34,383 nt of DNA, from NCBI RefSeq assembly GCF_025574465.1, contig NZ_JAOBPP010000006.1, forward strand, positions 1-34,383. The letters are read 5' to 3'. Numbering within the stretch: the first letter of the stretch is position 1; every line of letters begins with the position of its first letter. This document shows, in pieces, positions 30,646-34,383 of this stretch. The DNA comes from Kordiimonas aestuarii (GTDB lineage: Bacteria > Pseudomonadota > Alphaproteobacteria > Sphingomonadales > Kordiimonadaceae). The notes under the pieces are model-generated. The model saw only the letters and a program-made list of their open reading frames with translations. It ran no database searches and was not told the DNA's origin. Made by a program: the position numbers and the translations under genes.

Positions 30646-31650
30646 ATGACCGACAAACCAAAATTATATCTGCATATCGGGCGCCACAAATGTGGCACGT
30701 CATCCCTGCAGCGATTTCTGGCGAAAAATACCGCGGCGCTTGAAGGTGCGGGGTATTATTATCCAGCGCATATGCGCCAGCCGTTCGCTCACCACCCGGT
30801 TGCCCATTTTTATGCGGGGCTTTATGCCGGTGAGCCGGAGCGGCCAAGCCAGATAGAGCGTTTCTGGGCGGATGTGGCCGACCACGCCGTATCGGTGGTC
30901 AGCAGCGAGGCCTTTCAAAATATTGATCCTGCCCGCCTTGAGGTGGCGCTGGCGCCTTTTGATCTGACCATCATCGCTTATTTCCGCGAGCCGCTGGATT
31001 ATCTGATTTCGTCCTACGCGCAGAAAGTAAAGGCCGGGAACACCGCGGCGACGCTGGAAGACTATGCCGCTGGCTTTTATGTGCCGTATCATGACTTCCT
31101 TTCGGGCTGGCAGGCTGCGTTTCCATCAGCGGGCCTTCGCATCAGGGCGTTCTGCCGGGACACACTGCTCAATGCGGATGTGCGGCATGATTTTCTTGCA
31201 CAGATCGACTTGCCCCAGGCCGTGCGGGATACACTCACCTTCGTCAAGGAGGACGGCAATCCCAGCATCGGCGGGGATTTGCTCGAGTTCGCCCGGACGC
31301 TTGTGCCGCATAAGCAAGAACTTGGCGAGGTCTGGTGGCAACTCTATGAGGCGGTTCAACGTGTGGCGCTGGAGTACCCTATATATAGAGAGAAGCCTGC
31401 CATGCCAGAGCAGGTGCAAAAAGCTGTGCGCGACCGTCATGCGGCGCAGATGCGGTTTTTTTTGCGGGACTTTTTACCAGAGTGGCCGACGATGGCTGAA
31501 ACCCGCGTCCCGGAAGGCGACTTTCGCGATGGCCTGACCATGAGGGCTGTCAACGATGTCTATGGCCGGGTTTTGAAGGCCGACCCGGCCCTGAAGATGT
31601 CCCTGGACCCCCTGATCGCGAAGGTGCGTTCCTCATCCCCGTGTGACTGA
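30646..31650 (+). CDS. Sulfotransferase-like protein, paralogue of 11868-12905
   Basis: A soluble protein of 334 aa. 'KLYLHIGRHKCGTSSLQRFL' (residues 6-25) is the 5'-phosphosulfate loop of PAPS-dependent sulfotransferases, and 'IIAYFREPLDYLISSYAQ' (about 108-125) the 3'-phosphate motif with conserved Arg and Ser. The N-terminus is close to that of the protein at 11868, so the two are likely paralogues with different acceptors. ATG 30646 has only a weak, distant GGATGG upstream. The gene is divergent from the aminotransferase and stands ~276 nt before the second RTX gene, with no good terminator between. Some read-through into the RTX gene is possible. Confidence 0.78.
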   Translation: MTDKPKLYLHIGRHKCGTSSLQRFLAKNTAALEGAGYYYPAHMRQPFAHHPVAHFYAGLYAGEPERPSQIERFWADVADHAVSVVSSEAFQNIDPARLEVALAPFDLTIIAYFREPLDYLISSYAQKVKAGNTAATLEDYAAGFYVPYHDFLSGWQAAFPSAGLRIRAFCRDTLLNADVRHDFLAQIDLPQAVRDTLTFVKEDGNPSIGGDLLEFARTLVPHKQELGEVWWQLYEAVQRVALEYPIYREKPAMPEQVQKAVRDRHAAQMRFFLRDFLPEWPTMAETRVPEGDFRDGLTMRAVNDVYGRVLKADPALKMSLDPLIAKVRSSSPCD

Positions 31651-31926
31651 TTTTTGTGTCCGGCTGGGTGTCGATTGTCATGGGGATGTAGGGGGCTGCC
31701 CAGCTCCCTGAAGCGGTCTTCTGGTCGAAAGTGCCATAAAGTACGTAATTTCTTGTTTTTTTTGGATTGTGTTCCAAAAATTCTGCCATTAGTATGGCCG
31801 CAGTTGAAAGCAATGTGCAGAGGAGTGCGTTGTTGACAACGAGTAATTATTTTAGTTAACGAGGGACTAAGGGCATGCTCAGGTGCCCGGTAAACAGATT
31901 CTCTTGGTGCTTTTAGGAGGAACACT
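31651..31926 (+). promoter_or_regulatory. Leader and promoter region of RTX copy B
   Basis: This 276-nt non-coding, comparatively AT-rich stretch should drive the second RTX gene. An imperfect inverted repeat, CATCCCCGTG (31634-31643, around the previous stop codon) and CATGGGGATG (31679-31688), and a GGGGGCTG/CAGCTCCC hairpin (31691-31708) occur early. A long T-run lies near 31756. TTGACA at 31833-31838 is a consensus -35, but only a weak -10 follows (GTTAAC, 31855-31860). A GGGCA/TGCCC hairpin (31871-31888) lies in the presumed leader, ahead of AGGAGG at 31915-31920. Only the last 18 nt are shared with the visible upstream part of copy A. Confidence 0.4.
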
Positions 31927-34323
31927 ATGGCTATTTACACACGTTTCGGTACGGAAAGTAACGATTCGATTTTCGGCACGGCGGATGACGATGTCACGTA
32001 TGGTGCTGAAGGCAACGATCAGCTTTCTGGCGGTACAGGTAATGACTCGCTTTATGGCGAGGCAGGCAACGACACGCTGACAGGCGGCGCGAACGACGAT
32101 GAACTGTCGGGCGGCGCAGGCGATGACAGCCTCGTTGGTGGCGACGGTAACGACAATGTTTCCGGCGGTGCGAACGATGATAAGGTATCTGGCAACGGCG
32201 GCGACGATACAGTCGACGGCGGCGCAGGTAACGACGAAGTTTATGGTGGTCCGGGCGACGACGTTCTGACGGGCGGCACGGGCGACGATACAGTTGACGG
32301 CGGTGACGGCGCGGATGACATTTCCGGCGGCAACGGCGACGACAGCCTTATCGGCGGTGAAGGCGATGACACGCTCTCGAGCGGCAATGCCAGCAGCGCT
32401 TCCGGCACAGAGACGATGGACGGCGGCAACGGCGATGACGTCTTCAACGATGGCACAGGCCAGGACGTTGTAGACGGCGGCCTTGGCGACGATACGTTTG
32501 TCATCGACGGTACTATCGACGAGACGACGGACCTGACGGTATCGGGCGGCACGGTCACGATTGACCTTGACGGCGACGGCAACGCTGACACGGTGACGAA
32601 CGTTGAAGTGTTCCAGGCAGACAACGTAACGATCGACATGGGCTCGAACGACGACGTTAACTTCTCGATCTCGAACAGCCTCTCTGCAGTGGCTGGCGCT
32701 TCGGCGACGGGTTCGAACTACAATGACGACGTTCTGGTTTGGGACGCCTCAGCGGACGCGATTGTCACGACGGCGACCGCGGGTACCGAGTGGGGTATCA
32801 CGGCGATCAATGGTACGGCAGTTGATTCAAACGGCGACACGGTTGCTGTTGACAACGGCACGATCACCGCGCTTGACACGGACAGCGATGGCAACATCGA
32901 CAGCATCAGCTTCAAAGCCTCGACCGCGTTTGCGAACGAAAGCTCGAACGTTGATGATGAGTTCACGATCACGCTGACAGACGTTTCGAACGACGACGTT
33001 TCCATCTCGATGGACGTTACGACAACGGTTGTTGAAGACTATAACTACGATGCGGCTGAAACCGGTTCGACGATCACAGGCGACGCAGACAGCGAAGACT
33101 TTGACGGCGGCAACGGCGACGATCGCTTTGTTGGCAACAACGGCGACGACACCATGGACGGTGGTCTTGGTGACGACACGCTCAACGGCGGCAACGGTGC
33201 TGATTCGCTTAGCGGTGACGCAGGTGATGACGTTATCTGGGCTGGCGCAGGCAACGATGTTGTTGCAGGCGGCAACGGCGACGACACCATTGGTGGCGGT
33301 GCTGGTGACGACACGATCACCGGTGGTAACGGTTCGAACCTGATCTACGGCGGCACGGGCGATGACAGCATTGCTTCCGGCACGGGCGCGAACACCGATG
33401 GTGATTCGACTGTCTGGGCTGGTAACGGTGATGACACTGTTACGGGCGGCTACGGCGATGATGTTATCGGTGCTGGCAACGGCAACGACGACGTTGACGG
33501 CGGCGACGGCGACGACACGATCTATGGCGGCGGCGACAGCGGCACGGATGCTCTCCGTGGCGGCGACGGCGACGACCTGATCTTCGGCGGTGCCGGCATC
33601 GACACGCTTTCGGGCAACGCTGGTGACGACACTCTCTGGGGTGGCGACGGCAACGACTTTGCTTATGGCGCGGCCGGTGATGATCTTATCTGGGCTGGTG
33701 CAGGTGCCGACGTGGTTACCGGTCAGCTTGGTGACGACACCATCTGGGGCGGTGCAGGCAATGACACGCTGAACGGCAACGAAGGCGCGGACGTGATCAA
33801 CGGCGGCGCTGGTGTTGACAGCGTGATGGGTGACGCAGGCAACGATACGCTTGACGGCGGTGCTGGTGACGACGTTGTGGCCGGTGGTGCCAACAATGAC
33901 GTTGTTTCCGGTGGTGACGGCAACGATGACCTGTCTGGCGATGCTGGTAACGACACACTGAACGGCGATGCCGGTGACGATACGCTCACGGGTGGCGCAG
34001 GTAACGATGTGATGTATGGCGGTGCCGGTGACGACGAGTTCACCAGCGATGCTGGCAGCGACACGCTTGATGGCGGAGCCGGTGCAGATACGTTCATCTT
34101 CAGCGCGGGCCATGGCAACGACGTCATCAACGGCTTCAACGTTGATGAGGATACGCTTGACCTGACGGCGATCACCTCGATTACCGAACTGGACGACCTC
34201 GAGATGATCGATACGTCGCTCAACGGTACAAGTGGTGTGTTGCTGACCACCAGTGATGACGAATCGATCTTCGTGGCAGGCGTTACCTCCGCTGAGATCG
34301 TGGTGGCGATCGATATCGCATAA
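31927..34323 (+). CDS. RTX calcium-binding repeat protein, copy B
   Basis: Identical in sequence to the protein at 19-2415 (798 aa; repeat blocks about 12-195 and 391-720, non-repeat insert 196-390, C-terminal export region ~720-798). Unlike copy A, its upstream region is visible and contains its own candidate promoter and leader, so this copy can be judged expressible from the window. Shine-Dalgarno AGGAGG is at 31915-31920, 6 nt before the ATG. Repeat proteins of this kind normally diverge fast between paralogues. Perfect identity therefore means a very recent copy, ongoing gene conversion, or one gene represented twice in the assembly. Confidence 0.93.
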   Translation: MAIYTRFGTESNDSIFGTADDDVTYGAEGNDQLSGGTGNDSLYGEAGNDTLTGGANDDELSGGAGDDSLVGGDGNDNVSGGANDDKVSGNGGDDTVDGGAGNDEVYGGPGDDVLTGGTGDDTVDGGDGADDISGGNGDDSLIGGEGDDTLSSGNASSASGTETMDGGNGDDVFNDGTGQDVVDGGLGDDTFVIDGTIDETTDLTVSGGTVTIDLDGDGNADTVTNVEVFQADNVTIDMGSNDDVNFSISNSLSAVAGASATGSNYNDDVLVWDASADAIVTTATAGTEWGITAINGTAVDSNGDTVAVDNGTITALDTDSDGNIDSISFKASTAFANESSNVDDEFTITLTDVSNDDVSISMDVTTTVVEDYNYDAAETGSTITGDADSEDFDGGNGDDRFVGNNGDDTMDGGLGDDTLNGGNGADSLSGDAGDDVIWAGAGNDVVAGGNGDDTIGGGAGDDTITGGNGSNLIYGGTGDDSIASGTGANTDGDSTVWAGNGDDTVTGGYGDDVIGAGNGNDDVDGGDGDDTIYGGGDSGTDALRGGDGDDLIFGGAGIDTLSGNAGDDTLWGGDGNDFAYGAAGDDLIWAGAGADVVTGQLGDDTIWGGAGNDTLNGNEGADVINGGAGVDSVMGDAGNDTLDGGAGDDVVAGGANNDVVSGGDGNDDLSGDAGNDTLNGDAGDDTLTGGAGNDVMYGGAGDDEFTSDAGSDTLDGGAGADTFIFSAGHGNDVINGFNVDEDTLDLTAITSITELDDLEMIDTSLNGTSGVLLTTSDDESIFVAGVTSAEIVVAIDIA

Positions 34324-34353
34324 GCCATCTCGGTAATAAGCACCAAGAAAACT

Positions 34354-34380
34354 GGGGGAGCCAACCGGCTCCCCCTTTTT
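34354..34380 (+). terminator. Rho-independent terminator of RTX copy B
   Basis: Same 9-bp stem as downstream of copy A: GGGGGAGCC (34354-34362), AACC loop, GGCTCCCCC (34367-34375), then TTTTT. The window ends three bases later. Confidence 0.93.
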
Positions 34381-34383
34381 GTT

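Larger units (their letters stand above)
31909..34383 (+). repeat. Long direct repeat, right copy (whole RTX gene unit)
   Basis: This is the second member of the 2,475-bp direct repeat. Its left limit is seen only relative to the window start, and its right limit falls on the last base of the window. It has the same orientation as the left copy, so recombination between them would delete, circularise or amplify the 31,908-bp interval. Confidence 0.95.

Noticed and set aside
31679..31708. Hairpins after the last sulfotransferase as a rho-independent terminator
   Set aside because: Stems are imperfect and no T-tract follows them directly, so they are described only within the leader region.
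1..34383. Terminally redundant phage or plasmid genome
   Set aside because: No replication, packaging, structural or partition genes are present. The redundancy equals one gene unit. A circular overlap cannot be excluded, so it is kept only as a caveat.

Overview
The window looks like an alphaproteobacterial chromosome segment. That rests on moderately GC-rich DNA, a PrtD/RsaD-type type I secretion pair, an RTX protein without a toxin domain, and mosaic glycosyltransferases carrying 'HYLxxGxxEGR'-type repeats, a style I associate with Alphaproteobacteria. No rRNA, tRNA, replication, phage, transposase or CRISPR feature was seen, so the taxon cannot be narrowed.

Layout. Both ends carry the same 2,475-bp unit: one complete 798-aa RTX gene from its Shine-Dalgarno to its terminator (1-2475 and 31909-34383, constant offset 31,908). 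Between them lie about 29.4 kb of densely packed genes. Left block: two forward GT4-type glycosyltransferases (2558-6043) converge on a reverse glycosyltransferase (6040-7701). Then come a very large forward enzyme (repeat array + WsaF-like GT4 + rhamnosyltransferase-like GT2, 7878-11735), a sulfotransferase-like gene (11868-12905) and another GT4 (12952-14181). Centre: a tight forward operon of ABC exporter (14336-16099), HlyD-type adaptor (16099-17511), a 701-aa protein of unknown function (17526-19631) and a GT2-sulfotransferase fusion (19628-22360). Right block: a reverse pair of Stf0-like sulfotransferase and repeat-GT2-GT4 enzyme (22364-25906), a forward ATP-grasp/HAD fusion (26117-27418), a reverse operon of DegT-type sugar aminotransferase and HMW1C/GT41-like N-glycosyltransferase (27415-30520), and a forward sulfotransferase-like gene (30646-31650) just before the second RTX copy.

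Working model (inference). The RTX protein is made without a signal peptide. It would be modified in the cytoplasm: the HMW1C-like enzyme places a first sugar on Asn-X-Ser/Thr sites (15 such sites counted by hand), soluble GT4/GT2 enzymes extend it, the DegT and ATP-grasp/HAD enzymes supply or decorate an unusual sugar, and up to four sulfotransferase domains sulfate it. The ABC/HlyD pair would then export the product as a surface layer or matrix protein. In support, the window has no undecaprenyl-phosphate initiating enzyme, Wzx/Wzy, Wzm/Wzt or oligosaccharyltransferase, and no glycosyltransferase with an evident membrane anchor. A TolC-like outer-membrane channel and nucleotide-sugar/PAPS synthesis genes are also absent and would have to lie elsewhere.

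The main caveat is the perfect terminal repeat. It may be a real recent duplication, a collapsed or artificially joined multi-copy repeat, or the overlap of a circular sequence. The sequence alone cannot decide.
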